64,000 bases of DNA from DAITMV01 sp046318595 (GCA_046318595.1 JBKCTV010000010.1:48699-112698); one strand, 5' to 3'. Positions 18,255-28,537 are shown, numbered from the stretch's first letter. Numbers and translations: made by a program. Notes: generated from the sequence alone by a model not told the origin.

Positions 18255-20900
18255 ATGCAAGAAAAATACGTTGCGGTTTCTCTCGAAGCAAAGGCGCAGT
18301 CCGCGTGGCGGCAGCAAGACGTCTACCGCGCGGCCGATCGGGCCCTGGACGCCAACGGTCAGCCGAAAAAAAACTATTACTGTGTATCAATGCTGCCGTA
18401 TCCGTCGGGCAAACTGCACATGGGCCATGTCCGCAACTATACGATCAACGATGTGATGGTTCGCCACCTGCGGATGCTGGGTTACAACGCGCTGATGCCC
18501 ATGGGCTGGGATGCCTTCGGCATGCCTGCCGAAAATGCGGCGATGGCCAACCAACAGCCGCCGGCAGCCTGGACCTACAGCAACATCGCTTACATGAAAA
18601 AGCAGATGCAGGCCATCGGCTTGGCGATCGACTGGAGCCGCGAAATCGCCACCTGCCAGCCGGACTATTACCGATGGAATCAGTGGATGTTTCTCAAGCT
18701 TCTGGAAAAGGGCATCGTCTACAAAAAAACCGGCACGGTGAACTGGGACCCGGTCGACCAGACCGTCCTGGCGAACGAACAGGTCATCGACGGGCGCGGC
18801 TGGCGCTCGGGGGCTTTGATCGAAAAACGCGCCATTCCGATGTACTACTTGCGCATCACCGATTACGCGCAGGAGCTACTCGACGACATCGAGGCGCTGG
18901 CCTGGCCCGAGCGCGTCAAGACAATGCAGGAGAACTGGATCGGCAAATCGGTCGGTGTGCGTTTTGCGTTCAAGCATTCGATTCCCGAGACGTGGGACGA
19001 CATACCCGAAAAGCCAAAACTCATCAACGACGGTAATTTATTCGTGTTCACTACGCGTTTCGACACGGTAGAAGGCGTGACTTTTTGCGCAGTGGCACCG
19101 GAACACCCAATCGCCACAGCGGCCGCCGCCAAAAACCCGGAATTGCAAACTTTCATCGACGAGTGTCTGCGCGGCGGCGTCGCCGAAGCCGATTTGGCGA
19201 CAGCCGAGAAAAAAGGCATGGCGACGGGGCTGTCCGTGGAACACTGCCTGAGTGGAGAACCAATTCCAGTCTGGGTAGCCAATTATGTACTGATGAGCTA
19301 CGGCGATGGCGCAGTAATGGGTGTGCCGGCGCACGACGAACGCGATTTCGAATTCGCGAAAAAATACAACCTGCCGATCAGACAGGTCATCGATACGGGC
19401 AAGCCGTTTTCGACCGATGCCTGGCAGGCGCATTACGCAGAAAAAGGCATCGTCATCAGCTCGGGAAAAACAGCAGAAGATTTCATTAATGACTACATAC
19501 CTGTTTTCGAGCTCGCTGGCATACCCATCCAGAAAATAAGCCAGTTCCGCCTGCGCGACTGGGGCATTTCCCGGCAGCGTTACTGGGGCACGCCGATTCC
19601 CATCGTGTATTGCGATGCCTGTGGCGACGTTCCTGTGCCGGAAGACCAGTTGCCGGTAGTGCTGCCCGAAAACCTCATTCCCGACGGCAGCGGCAATCCG
19701 CTCGCCAAAACACCGTCGTTCTACGAATGTGCCTGCCCGCGCTGCGGCCAGGCGGCGCGGCGCGAAACAGACACGATGGACACCTTCGTCGACTCGTCGT
19801 GGTATTTCATACGCTATGCCTGCCCGGACGCGTCGACCATGGTCGACGCGCGTGTCGCCGCCTGGCTGCCGATGGACCAATACATCGGCGGCATCGAGCA
19901 CGCCATTTTGCATTTGCTGTATTCACGCTTCTGGACCCGCGCCATGCGCGACCTCGGATTGATCGATTTTTCCGAACCGGCCCGCAATCTACTGACTCAG
20001 GGTATGGTACTAAACGACACATATTACCGTGAAGATGCTGCCGGCCGCCGGGAATGGTTCAACCCGGCCGATGTCGACGTCCAGACCGACGCACGCGGCC
20101 GCCCCGTGCGCGCGGTGCTGCGTGGCGATGGCCTGGACGTGATCATCGGCGGCATCGAGAAAATGTCCAAGTCCAAAAACAACGGTATCGATCCACAAGC
20201 GCTCATCGACCAGTACGGCGCCGACACGGCACGGCTGTTCACGATGTTCGCAGCGCCGCCCGAGCAGTCGCTGGAATGGTCGGGTGCCGGGGTCGAGGGC
20301 GCGCACCGCTTTCTGCGCCGGGTCTGGAACTTCGCGCACGACTACCAGCCGCGCTTGCAGGCGACGACCGCGCCGCTCGACCATGCCAGGCTGAGCGACG
20401 CCGCCAAAGCCTTGCGGCGGGATATTCATGGCGTATTGCAGCAGGCTGATTTCGACTATCAGCGCCGCCAGTACAACACGATCGTTTCGGCCTGCATGAA
20501 AATGCTCAACAGCCTCGAAAGCGCCAAGCTGGTTGCTGGCCCGACGGACGACGGCGCGCTGCGCGAAGGCTTCGGCATTTTGCTGCGCGTGCTGTACCCG
20601 ATCGTGCCACACCTGACCTGGTCGCTCTGGAACATGCTGGGTCACGACCGGGCCATGGGCGACCTGCTGGACGCGCCGTGGCCGGCGGTCGACACGGACG
20701 CGCTGGCGCAGGCCGAAATCGAACTGATGGTTCAGGTCAATGGCAAGCTGCGCGGGTCGATCCGGGTGGCGGCTGCTGCCGAACGCGCCGCCATCGAACA
20801 AGCGGCGCTGACCAACGACAACGTGCGCAAATTCGTCGCCGACCAAGCCGTAAAAAAAGTCATCGTCGTGCCCGGTAAGCTCGTCAATATCGTCTTATGA
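18255..20900 (+). CDS. leuS: Leucyl-tRNA synthetase
   Basis: Class I synthetase that charges tRNA-Leu. The 881 residues show the HIGH signature as HMGH in PYPSGKLHMGHVRNY (about 50-65), a CP1 editing domain with the FTTRFDTVEGVTF region, and KMSKS in EKMSKSKNNGIDP (near 640). First gene of a coupled run leuS-lptE-holA-proA: its stop overlaps lptE by ATGA. The spacer to the divergent orphan gene is 111 bases. Confidence 0.98.
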   Translation: MQEKYVAVSLEAKAQSAWRQQDVYRAADRALDANGQPKKNYYCVSMLPYPSGKLHMGHVRNYTINDVMVRHLRMLGYNALMPMGWDAFGMPAENAAMANQQPPAAWTYSNIAYMKKQMQAIGLAIDWSREIATCQPDYYRWNQWMFLKLLEKGIVYKKTGTVNWDPVDQTVLANEQVIDGRGWRSGALIEKRAIPMYYLRITDYAQELLDDIEALAWPERVKTMQENWIGKSVGVRFAFKHSIPETWDDIPEKPKLINDGNLFVFTTRFDTVEGVTFCAVAPEHPIATAAAAKNPELQTFIDECLRGGVAEADLATAEKKGMATGLSVEHCLSGEPIPVWVANYVLMSYGDGAVMGVPAHDERDFEFAKKYNLPIRQVIDTGKPFSTDAWQAHYAEKGIVISSGKTAEDFINDYIPVFELAGIPIQKISQFRLRDWGISRQRYWGTPIPIVYCDACGDVPVPEDQLPVVLPENLIPDGSGNPLAKTPSFYECACPRCGQAARRETDTMDTFVDSSWYFIRYACPDASTMVDARVAAWLPMDQYIGGIEHAILHLLYSRFWTRAMRDLGLIDFSEPARNLLTQGMVLNDTYYREDAAGRREWFNPADVDVQTDARGRPVRAVLRGDGLDVIIGGIEKMSKSKNNGIDPQALIDQYGADTARLFTMFAAPPEQSLEWSGAGVEGAHRFLRRVWNFAHDYQPRLQATTAPLDHARLSDAAKALRRDIHGVLQQADFDYQRRQYNTIVSACMKMLNSLESAKLVAGPTDDGALREGFGILLRVLYPIVPHLTWSLWNMLGHDRAMGDLLDAPWPAVDTDALAQAEIELMVQVNGKLRGSIRVAAAAERAAIEQAALTNDNVRKFVADQAVKKVIVVPGKLVNIVL

Positions 20901-21451
20901 ACAAAATACTCCGCAATAAAACCGCTGCCTGGGCGCTTTACTGGGGATTATGTTCAGCCCTCCTGCTGCCAGGCTGCGGTTTCAAGCTGCGCGGCCAGAG
21001 TCAGCTACCGTTCCAGTCGGTACTTCTCGAAGCGAACAACTCATCGACCCTCACACAGGAGCTGCGGCGGGTGCTGCGCGCCAATAAAATCACCCTCGCG
21101 ACCGATGTGCGGCGGGCCGACGCCTTACTGGCCGTAACCAACGAAGTACGCCTGCGCAATGTGCTGTCGTTCACATCGACCGGGCGTGCACGCGAGGTGC
21201 AACTGCGTTACATCGTGACCGTGCAGCTCAAGGACCGCGCCGGTCTGTTTTTGATGGCACCCTCAGATATCGCCTTGCAGCGCGACATCACCTATAGCGA
21301 CGACCAGATCCTGGCGAAGGAGTCCGAAGAATTGCTACTCTACAAAGACATGCAATCGGACGTCGTCCAGCAGTTGATGCGCCGGCTGGAGGCGACCAAG
21401 GTTCAACCAGGGACAGTCCCGGCGCCCAGCGCGCCGGCTGTCGAGCGCTAG
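20897..21451 (+). CDS. lptE: LPS-assembly lipoprotein LptE
   Basis: Outer-membrane lipoprotein that plugs the LptD barrel during LPS insertion. The 184 residues start with a signal peptide ending at lipobox LPGC (Cys27), followed by GFKLRGQSQLPF, the typical start of mature LptE. The body matches the family (DILLR-like ADALLAVTNEVRLRNVLSFTSTGRAREVQLRY). The position between leuS and holA is conserved and supports the call. Start ATG overlaps the leuS stop. Confidence 0.93.
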   Translation: MNKILRNKTAAWALYWGLCSALLLPGCGFKLRGQSQLPFQSVLLEANNSSTLTQELRRVLRANKITLATDVRRADALLAVTNEVRLRNVLSFTSTGRAREVQLRYIVTVQLKDRAGLFLMAPSDIALQRDITYSDDQILAKESEELLLYKDMQSDVVQQLMRRLEATKVQPGTVPAPSAPAVER

Positions 21452-21460
21452 GCGGCCGTC

Positions 21461-22519
21461 ATGCAAATCACCGCTGATCGACTCGCCGCCCACTTGCACG
21501 GCGCTGGCGCAGCGGCGCGGCTCAAACCCGTCTACGTCGTCTGCAGCGACGAGCCCTTGCTCGCTCAGGAAGCCACCGACAGCATTCGCGCCGCCGCGCG
21601 CGCGCAGGGCTGCACGAACAGGCAGGTGTTCGACGTCGAACGCGGCTTCGATACGGACGCTTTTCTCGGCACGCTCGCCGCAGCTTCGCTGTTTGGCGAC
21701 CGAACCTTGGCCGATGTACGCATCCCGACCGGCAAGCCCGGCAAGGAAGCCGCCGCCGCGCTGGAGACCGCAGCGCAGTGGCTGGTCAGCGGTCGCAGCG
21801 AAGATTTTCTGCTGGTCAGTCTGCCGCGTTTGAACAAAACCGCGATGCAGGCCAAGTGGTTTGCCGCCCTGCAAGCCGCCGGGGTGGTCGTCAACTGCAG
21901 CCCGCCGAGCACAGCGCAACTGCCGGCTTGGATCCGCCACCGGCTGCAGCAAGCCGGGCTGACGGCCGACCCGACCGCCGTCGAGTGGCTGGCGGCCCAG
22001 GTCGAAGGCAACCTGCTGGCCGCCCAGCAGGAAATCGATAAACTGGCGTTGACGCTGCCACCCGGGTCGTTGACGCTCGATACGCTCAAGGCGAACGTGA
22101 CCCAGCTCGCCCGCTATGGCGCTTTCGAGCTGGGGCCGGCCGTGCTGGCCGGCGATGCGGCGCGGGTTTACCGGATCGTGCAGGGGCTGGCGGCCGAAGG
22201 GGCCGCGCCGACCCTCGTGCTATGGGCTTTGCAGGAAGAAATCCGGGCGCTGGGCGTCGTCCAGACAGGCCTGGGAAACGGCGTTTCGCTATCCGACGCG
22301 CTACGCCTGGCGCGGGTCTGGGGCGAACGGCAACCCGTTTTTGGCCGCGCCTTGAAACGCCATACCTCCGCTGCGGTACGCGACCTGCACCGCCGCGCAG
22401 AGCATGCTGATAAAATCGCCAAAGGCTTGGGCCGGGACGACGTTTGGCATTGCCTACTGAGCCTGGCGCTGGCGATTGCCGGCGTACCGGCTCCCATCCG
22501 ACTGGAATCCGCTGCATGA
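21461..22519 (+). CDS. holA: DNA polymerase III delta subunit
   Basis: Clamp-loader subunit that opens the beta clamp. The 352 residues show the family layout: an N-terminal RecA-like domain with YVVCSDEPLLAQEATDSIRAAA, then a helical lid and collar domain. Begins 10 bases after lptE and overlaps proA by ATGA, so replication, LPS assembly and proline genes sit in one transcriptional run. Confidence 0.94.
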   Translation: MQITADRLAAHLHGAGAAARLKPVYVVCSDEPLLAQEATDSIRAAARAQGCTNRQVFDVERGFDTDAFLGTLAAASLFGDRTLADVRIPTGKPGKEAAAALETAAQWLVSGRSEDFLLVSLPRLNKTAMQAKWFAALQAAGVVVNCSPPSTAQLPAWIRHRLQQAGLTADPTAVEWLAAQVEGNLLAAQQEIDKLALTLPPGSLTLDTLKANVTQLARYGAFELGPAVLAGDAARVYRIVQGLAAEGAAPTLVLWALQEEIRALGVVQTGLGNGVSLSDALRLARVWGERQPVFGRALKRHTSAAVRDLHRRAEHADKIAKGLGRDDVWHCLLSLALAIAGVPAPIRLESAA

Positions 22520-23787
22520 CCATCACCGAAGACGCTTTGCTCGAACAAACCATCCGAATCGGCAGTGCCGCCCGCGCAGCGGCACCCATCATCGCCCGCG
22601 CCGACACGGCGCAGAAGAATGCAGCGCTCGGTTTCATCGCCGAGGCCATCATGCGCGACGTCGCCCAACTGCAAGCAGCCAATGCCGCCGACGTAGCCGC
22701 CGCGACCGCTGCCGGACTGGAGCCGGCGCTGCTCGACCGGCTGGCGCTCACCGATAAAGCAATCGCGACCATGGCCGAAGGTTTGCGGCAAATCGCGCAA
22801 TTGCCCGACCCGATTGGTGAAATCACGAACCTGCGTCTGCGCCCAAGTGGCATTCAGGTCGGTCAGATGCGCGTGCCGCTCGGCGTCATCGGCATCATTT
22901 ACGAAGCACGGCCGAACGTCACCGTGGACGCCGCCGGCCTGTGCATCAAGTCAGGGAACGCGACCGTCCTGCGCGGCGGTTCCGAAGCGATTCGCTGCAA
23001 CCGCGCCTTGGCGCGGCTCGTCCATGAGGGCCTGGAACGCGCCGGATTGCCGGCCGCCTGCGTGCAGGTTATCGATACGACGGAGCGCGCGGTGGTTGGT
23101 CATATGATCACGCTGCCGGAGTATATCGACGTCATCGTGCCGCGCGGCGGCAAGGGGCTGATCGAACGCATCAGCCGCGATGCGCGCGTGCCGGTCATCA
23201 AACATCTGGACGGCGTTTGCCACGTTTATATCGATGACCAAGCCGACGCCGACCGAGCCCTGCGGATCGCCGACAATGCCAAGACCCACCGTTACGGCAC
23301 TTGCAACACCATGGAAACGCTGTTGATCGCGCAGGTACGCGCAGCCGAACTACTGCCACCGCTGGCGGCGTCGTACGCCGCCAAAAACGTCGAGCTGCGG
23401 GGCTGCGCGCGGACCCGGGCGCTGTTGCCGAGCGCGCTGCCCGCCACCGAGGGGGACTGGACGGCAGAATACCTGGCGCCGATTCTCGCGATCCGTGTCG
23501 TCGACCGCTTGGACGATGCCATCGCGCACATCAATCGCTACGGCTCGCATCATACCGACGCGATCGTCACCGAAAACTACAGCGCCGCGCTGCGTTTTCT
23601 GCGCGAGGTAGACTCGGCCTCGGTCATCGTCAACGCCTCGACCCGCTTCGCCGATGGTTTCGAATATGGCCTTGGTGCGGAAATCGGCATTTCCACCGAC
23701 AAGCTGCATGCGCGCGGCCCGGTCGGGCTGGAAGGTTTGACCAGCCTGAAATATGTTGTGCTGGGACATGGTGAGGTCAGAGCTTGA
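22516..23787 (+). CDS. proA: Gamma-glutamyl phosphate reductase
   Basis: NADPH-dependent reduction of gamma-glutamyl phosphate in proline synthesis. The 423 residues have the catalytic Cys263 in HRYGTCNTMETLL and the aldehyde-dehydrogenase-like signature VLRGGSEAIRCNRAL. The ATG at 22516 overlaps the holA stop as ATGA; an in-frame codon at 22444 inside holA is rejected. The partner proB is not in the window. Confidence 0.97.
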   Translation: MTITEDALLEQTIRIGSAARAAAPIIARADTAQKNAALGFIAEAIMRDVAQLQAANAADVAAATAAGLEPALLDRLALTDKAIATMAEGLRQIAQLPDPIGEITNLRLRPSGIQVGQMRVPLGVIGIIYEARPNVTVDAAGLCIKSGNATVLRGGSEAIRCNRALARLVHEGLERAGLPAACVQVIDTTERAVVGHMITLPEYIDVIVPRGGKGLIERISRDARVPVIKHLDGVCHVYIDDQADADRALRIADNAKTHRYGTCNTMETLLIAQVRAAELLPPLAASYAAKNVELRGCARTRALLPSALPATEGDWTAEYLAPILAIRVVDRLDDAIAHINRYGSHHTDAIVTENYSAALRFLREVDSASVIVNASTRFADGFEYGLGAEIGISTDKLHARGPVGLEGLTSLKYVVLGHGEVRA

Positions 23788-23871
23788 TGGTTAGCACAGC
23801 CGCCTTAACGCACTTGCATCGTAGCAAAGCGGCGTAACACACACCTCTCTATCAATAAAAAGGTCTGCTTC

Positions 23872-24294
23872 ATGCTTTGGATCAAATCGTTTCATCTGTT
23901 GTTCGTCATCTCCTGGTTCGCCGGCCTGTTCTACCTGCCGCGTATTTTCGTGAATCTCGCGCTCGACCACGAGCCGGCGGCGCGTGCGCGGCTCTTGCTG
24001 ATGGCGCAGAAGCTCTACCGCTTCACGGGTTTGCTGGCACTGCCGGCGCTGCTGCTCGGCCTGCTGCTCTGGCTGCATTACGGCATCGGCAAAGGCCCGG
24101 GGAATGGCTGGCTGCACGCCAAGCTGGCGCTGGTCATTCTGGTGCTCGGCTATCACCATGCCTGCGGGCGCATGCTCAAAAAGTTCACAGCGGGCGTCAA
24201 TCACCGTAGCCATACGTTTTACCGCTGGTTCAACGAAGTGCCTGTCATACTGCTGGCGGCGATCATCGTGCTCGTCATCGTCAAGCCGTTTTGA
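23872..24294 (+). CDS. hemJ: HemJ-type protoporphyrinogen IX oxidase
   Basis: Four-TM inner-membrane protein that oxidises protoporphyrinogen IX in haem synthesis. The 140 residues match: MLWIKSFHLLFVISWFAGLF with the conserved His8, then LYRFTGLLALPALLLGLLLW, and WLHAKLALVILVLGYHH with the conserved Lys. AAGG lies upstream of the ATG. The stop overlaps the next start (TGATG). HemJ replaces HemG/HemY in many betaproteobacteria. The 84 bases upstream carry no gene. Confidence 0.87.
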   Translation: MLWIKSFHLLFVISWFAGLFYLPRIFVNLALDHEPAARARLLLMAQKLYRFTGLLALPALLLGLLLWLHYGIGKGPGNGWLHAKLALVILVLGYHHACGRMLKKFTAGVNHRSHTFYRWFNEVPVILLAAIIVLVIVKPF

Positions 24295-25574
24295 TGAAAA
24301 ACACCTTAAAACTCGAGCTCGACGACGCCATTTTCCCGGCCTTCGCCAGTTGTCCGCGAGGGCTGGAGGCGCATTTGGCCGGCGAACTGGCCGAGCTGGG
24401 TGCTTTCCTGTGCGAACCGACCGGTGGCGGTGCCGAGTTCGAGGCGAGCTGGCCGACCCTGCTGCGCATCAACCTGTGGAGCCGCCTGGCAGGCCGCGTG
24501 GGCTTGCGCATCGCGCAGGCGCCGTGCCGCAGCGAAGAGGATCTCTATCGATTCGCCCTGCGTCAGCCTTGGAAACAATGGTTCGGCATCGACCAGACTT
24601 TCCGTGTAGACGTCAATAACATCGGCACGCGCCTGCCTAATTTGCGTTTCGCGCAGCTCCGCATCAAAGACGCGATTTGCGATGCATTCCGCCAAGAAAC
24701 CGGCGAGCGCCCATCGGTGCGTATCGACGCACCGGACGTACGGGTGTTCGCCGGGCTGGGCGTCGAGCAGGTGAGCCTCTACATCGATTTGTCCGGCGAG
24801 AATCTGTTCAAACGCGGCTGGCGTGCGGCCAAAGGCTATGCGCCGCTAAAAGAAAATTTGGCGGCCGGGCTGTTGGCGATCAGCGCTTGGCAACCCGCAC
24901 AGCCCCTGCTCGACCCATTCTGCGGCAGCGGCACGATCGTGATCGAAGCCGCCTGCCTGGCCGCCGACAAAGCGCCAGGCCTGGACCGCAGCTTCGGGTT
25001 CGAAAAACTAAAACCGCACCGCGTCGACCTCTGGGAGCCGATTTGGACACAAGCGGCCAAGCGTTTCGAGACGGGGATTGCGCAGGCGTGTGCTAACGAT
25101 GCCTTGCACATTCACGGCAGCGACGTGACCCGCAAGCTGATCGATATTGCTCGCGAGAATGCCATCCAGGCCGGGCTGGAACCGCTGCTGGCCGCCGGGC
25201 GCCTACAGTTTCAGCAGATCGATGCCCGCGCAGCGCTACCACCGGCCGCAACGCCGGGTCTGTTATTGACAAACCCGCCCTATGGCGAACGGCTCCGTGC
25301 GAAGGGCTACGATGACTCGGCGCACCGCGAAGAAGCGATCGATGGCGACGAAGGCGTGCTGGACGACGAGCGTTACCAGGCGCTATTCACACAGCTCGGG
25401 AGTCAACTGAAACGCCAGTTTGCCGGCTGGCGGGTGGCGATTCTCTCGGGCGACCTGGAAGTGCGCCGCGCGCTCGGCTTGTCGCCGAAACGGCGAACGC
25501 CGCTGTATAACGGCGACATCGAATGCCGGCTGTTCGAGTTTCCGATGACGGCGGGGTCGTTCCGCCCGGCATGA
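24294..25574 (+). CDS. rlmL: RlmL-like THUMP-domain rRNA (guanine-N2) methyltransferase
   Basis: SAM-dependent RNA methyltransferase corresponding to the N-terminal half of E. coli RlmKL (23S rRNA m2G2445); the RlmK half is absent, as is usual outside gammaproteobacteria. The 426 residues show a ferredoxin-like/THUMP region (about 10-160), SAM motif LLDPFCGSGTIVIEAA (about 205-220) and the catalytic NPPYGERL (about 325). Start ATG 24294 shares one base with the hemJ stop. It converges on pilU with a 22-base gap. Confidence 0.9.
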   Translation: MKNTLKLELDDAIFPAFASCPRGLEAHLAGELAELGAFLCEPTGGGAEFEASWPTLLRINLWSRLAGRVGLRIAQAPCRSEEDLYRFALRQPWKQWFGIDQTFRVDVNNIGTRLPNLRFAQLRIKDAICDAFRQETGERPSVRIDAPDVRVFAGLGVEQVSLYIDLSGENLFKRGWRAAKGYAPLKENLAAGLLAISAWQPAQPLLDPFCGSGTIVIEAACLAADKAPGLDRSFGFEKLKPHRVDLWEPIWTQAAKRFETGIAQACANDALHIHGSDVTRKLIDIARENAIQAGLEPLLAAGRLQFQQIDARAALPPAATPGLLLTNPPYGERLRAKGYDDSAHREEAIDGDEGVLDDERYQALFTQLGSQLKRQFAGWRVAILSGDLEVRRALGLSPKRRTPLYNGDIECRLFEFPMTAGSFRPA

Positions 25575-25596
25575 GCCGTTGGCTGGGGCAAACGCT

Positions 25597-26742
25597 TTAA
25601 ATCAGGCTCAGCGTTTTAACTTTTTCGTGATGCGCCGTATCCTGGCGGAAACGCTGGCTGCGCAGGTTGATCGACAGCTTGAGATCATTCACCGACTCGG
25701 CGAACCGTAAGCAGTCTTCATAGCGGATCAAGTCCCGCTCGTAGAGGTCGAACAGGGCCTGATCGAAGGTCTGCATACCATGATCGCGGCCCTTGTCCAT
25801 GATCTCGCGCAGGCTGTGCAGTTCGCCACGCAGCAGCAGATCAGCGACCAGCGGCGTGTTGACCAACACCTCGTGCACGGCCATCCGCCCTTTGCCGTCG
25901 GCCCCGGGCTTTTGCAAAGGCACGAGCCGCTGCCCGACGATGGCCCGGAGATTCATCGACAGGTCGAGCCAGGCCTGTTGCTGCCGCTCTTCCGGAAACA
26001 GGTTCAGGATCCGCTCGATGGCTTGCGAACTGTTGTTACAATGCAAGGTTGCCAGGCACAAATGGCCGGTTTCCGCGAAGTTCAGCGCATACTCCATCGT
26101 GGCGCGGTCACGGATTTCGCCGATCACCATCATGTCGGGCGATTGGCGTAAAGCATTTTTCAGGCCGCTGGCCCACGACTCGGTATCGCTGCCGATTTCG
26201 CGTTGCGTGACGATGCAGCCCTGCGGCTGATGAATAAACTCGATGGGATCTTCGAGGCTGACGATATGGCTGCGGCTCGACCGGTTGCGGTGATCGACCA
26301 GTGCCGCGAGTGTCGTCGTTTTACCGGAGCCGGCGCTGCCAACGATCAGAATCAAACCCCTTTTGAGCATGACCATCGGGAGGACCGACGCCGGAATGCC
26401 TAGACTGGCGGCTTGCGGCACGGCTTCGCAGATCTCACGCATGACGATGCCAACATGCCCTTTTTGCACGAATACGTTCACCCGGAAACGCCCGTAGACG
26501 GGAAACTGCTGTGCAAAGTTGGCCTCTCTAGTTTGTTTGAAGTCCTGCCATTGCTCCGGTTTCATGAGCAAGCGGGCAAGCTCCTCGGTCTGCTCGGCGC
26601 TCAACACCGGCTGATCGAGTGGAACATTGGCACCATCGAGCTTGAGCGTCGGGGGACAGGCGACCGTCAGAAACAGATCGGTAGCCCGCCGCGCGCGTAG
26701 CGTTTTCAGACAGGTTTCGATATAGCCGAGCGGATCGTGCAT
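25597..26742 (-). CDS. pilU: PilU, type IV pilus retraction-associated ATPase
   Basis: PilT paralogue that aids pilus retraction. The 381 residues contain Walker A GSAGSGKTTTLAALVDH, Asp box and Walker B around PDMMVIGEIRDRATME, and the His box GHLCLATLHCNNSSQAIERI. The ATG at 26742 has GGAAGG 6 bases upstream; the in-frame TTG at 26766 overlapping pilT is less likely. It follows pilT in the conserved pilT-pilU order and lacks PilT's AIRNLIRE motif, which separates the two. Confidence 0.94.
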   Translation of the reverse strand: MHDPLGYIETCLKTLRARRATDLFLTVACPPTLKLDGANVPLDQPVLSAEQTEELARLLMKPEQWQDFKQTREANFAQQFPVYGRFRVNVFVQKGHVGIVMREICEAVPQAASLGIPASVLPMVMLKRGLILIVGSAGSGKTTTLAALVDHRNRSSRSHIVSLEDPIEFIHQPQGCIVTQREIGSDTESWASGLKNALRQSPDMMVIGEIRDRATMEYALNFAETGHLCLATLHCNNSSQAIERILNLFPEERQQQAWLDLSMNLRAIVGQRLVPLQKPGADGKGRMAVHEVLVNTPLVADLLLRGELHSLREIMDKGRDHGMQTFDQALFDLYERDLIRYEDCLRFAESVNDLKLSINLRSQRFRQDTAHHEKVKTLSLI

Positions 26743-26762
26743 GATAGCCTTCCGTAAAGGGG

Positions 26763-27803
26763 TCAAGCGAACATGTCGCGCTGATTGGCGACGCTGCGCG
26801 CCTCGACGACGCTGATGGCGTTACGACGGACCAGGTCCATCAACGACTGATCGAGCGTCTGCATGCCAATGCTGCTGCCGGTCTGAATAGACGAGACCAT
26901 TTGCGCGACTTTATTTTCGCGGATCAGATTGCGGATCGCAGGGGTACCGATCATGATCTCGTGAGCGGCCACGCGGCCCGTGCCTTCCTTGCGTTTCAGC
27001 AGGGTTTGCGAGATGACGGCCTTGAGCGACTCCGACAACATCGAGCGCACCATTTCTTTTTCGGCGCCCGGAAACACGTCGATGATCCGGTCTATGGTCT
27101 TGGCGGCCGATGAGGTGTGCAAGGTGCCAAACACGAGGTGGCCGGTTTCGGCAGCGGTCAACGCCAGGCGGATAGTTTCCAGATCGCGCAGTTCGCCGAC
27201 CAGAATCACGTCGGGGTCTTCGCGCAGCGCCGCCCGCAGAGCATTGGCGAACGAATGCGTGTGTTCGCCGACTTCGCGCTGATTGACGACGCATTTGCGC
27301 GGCTCGTGAACGAATTCGATCGGGTCCTCGACCGTCAGGATGTGCGAGGAATGGTTTTCATTGACATAGTTGACCATCGCGGCAAGCGTCGTACTTTTTC
27401 CCGAGCCGGTCGGTCCGGTGACGAGCACGATGCCGCGCGATTGATTGGAAATTTCGGTAAACACTTTGGGTGCTTTCAAATCCTCGAGCGACAGCACCTT
27501 CGACGGAATGGTCCGGAAAACCGCACCAGCGCCGCGGTTTTGCACGAAAGCATTGACCCGAAAGCGTGCCAGATCGGTCACCTCGAAAGAAAAATCGCAT
27601 TCGCAGTGTTCTTCGTAATACTTGCGCTGCGCGTCGTTCATGACTTGCGCCAGCAACGCCTGCACCTCGGGATGCGAGACAGGCGGCAAATTGATACGGC
27701 GAATGTCGCCATCGACGCGGATCATGGGCGGCAGTCCGGCAGACAGGTGCAAATCCGACGCCCCGTTTTTGACCGAAAACCCCAGCAGTTGCTTAATGTC
27801 CAT
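26763..27803 (-). CDS. pilT: PilT, type IV pilus retraction ATPase
   Basis: Hexameric ATPase that depolymerises type IV pili for twitching motility. The 346 residues begin MDIKQLLGFSVKNGASDLHLSAG and carry Walker A VTGPTGSGKSTTLAAMVNY, Walker B region DPDVILVGELRDLETI, the His box and the diagnostic PAIRNLIRENK near the C-terminus. It is divergent from yggS with a 38-base gap, the usual arrangement. No other pilus genes are in the window. Confidence 0.97.
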   Translation of the reverse strand: MDIKQLLGFSVKNGASDLHLSAGLPPMIRVDGDIRRINLPPVSHPEVQALLAQVMNDAQRKYYEEHCECDFSFEVTDLARFRVNAFVQNRGAGAVFRTIPSKVLSLEDLKAPKVFTEISNQSRGIVLVTGPTGSGKSTTLAAMVNYVNENHSSHILTVEDPIEFVHEPRKCVVNQREVGEHTHSFANALRAALREDPDVILVGELRDLETIRLALTAAETGHLVFGTLHTSSAAKTIDRIIDVFPGAEKEMVRSMLSESLKAVISQTLLKRKEGTGRVAAHEIMIGTPAIRNLIRENKVAQMVSSIQTGSSIGMQTLDQSLMDLVRRNAISVVEARSVANQRDMFA

Positions 27804-27841
27804 CTCGTTATAATCTCCAGGTTGCCTCGAAAGCCAAGTCC

Positions 27842-28537
27842 ATGATTGATAAGCTCACCCAGGTCCGCCAGCGCATCGCCGCCGCCTGCGAGGCGGTCGG
27901 CCGTTCTCCCGAATCGGTCGAACTGCTGGCGGTCAGCAAAACTTTTGCGGCCGTCGATGTCGCTCGGTTGGCATCCCTGGGACAGAGGGCCTTTGGTGAA
28001 AATTACCTGCAAGAGGCCGTCGCTAAAATCGCCCAAGTGAACGAGTCGATGCAAAACCACCACAGCCTGACCTGGCACTTCATCGGTCCTGTGCAGCGTA
28101 ACAAGACCCGCCTGGTGGCGGAACACTTCCAATGGGTGCACTCGCTCGACCGACTGGGGGTGGCGGAGCGCCTGGCGGTGCAGCGACCGGCGGGTATGGC
28201 GCCATTGAACGTGTGCATTCAGGTGAATATTTCCGCGGAGCCCAGTAAAGCCGGGGTGGCCACGGAAGAAACGGTGGGGCTGGCAAAAGCCGTGGCTGCG
28301 CTGCCCGGCTTGCGGCTGCGCGGCTTGATGGCGATTCCGGCGCCAGGCTCCGATGCCGTCCCTTATTTACGCATGGCGGGCTTGATGGCGGATTTGGGCG
28401 CGGCCGGGCTGCATGTGGACACTTTGTCGCTGGGGATGTCGCACGATCTGGAAACAGCGATCGCGCACGGCGCGACCTGCGTTCGGGTAGGCACGGCCTT
28501 GTTTGGCGAAAGAATATATAAGGGACATTCGACATGA
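27842..28537 (+). CDS. yggS: YggS/PROSC family PLP homeostasis protein
   Basis: Single-domain PLP-binding protein (fold type III) that buffers pyridoxal phosphate. The PLP lysine is in VELLAVSKTF (about K37), followed by FGENYLQEA and the HFIGPVQRNK motif. 231 residues, normal. The stop overlaps proC by ATGA; the pair is conserved and was the basis for the old name of proline synthase co-transcribed protein. Confidence 0.95.
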   Translation: MIDKLTQVRQRIAAACEAVGRSPESVELLAVSKTFAAVDVARLASLGQRAFGENYLQEAVAKIAQVNESMQNHHSLTWHFIGPVQRNKTRLVAEHFQWVHSLDRLGVAERLAVQRPAGMAPLNVCIQVNISAEPSKAGVATEETVGLAKAVAALPGLRLRGLMAIPAPGSDAVPYLRMAGLMADLGAAGLHVDTLSLGMSHDLETAIAHGATCVRVGTALFGERIYKGHST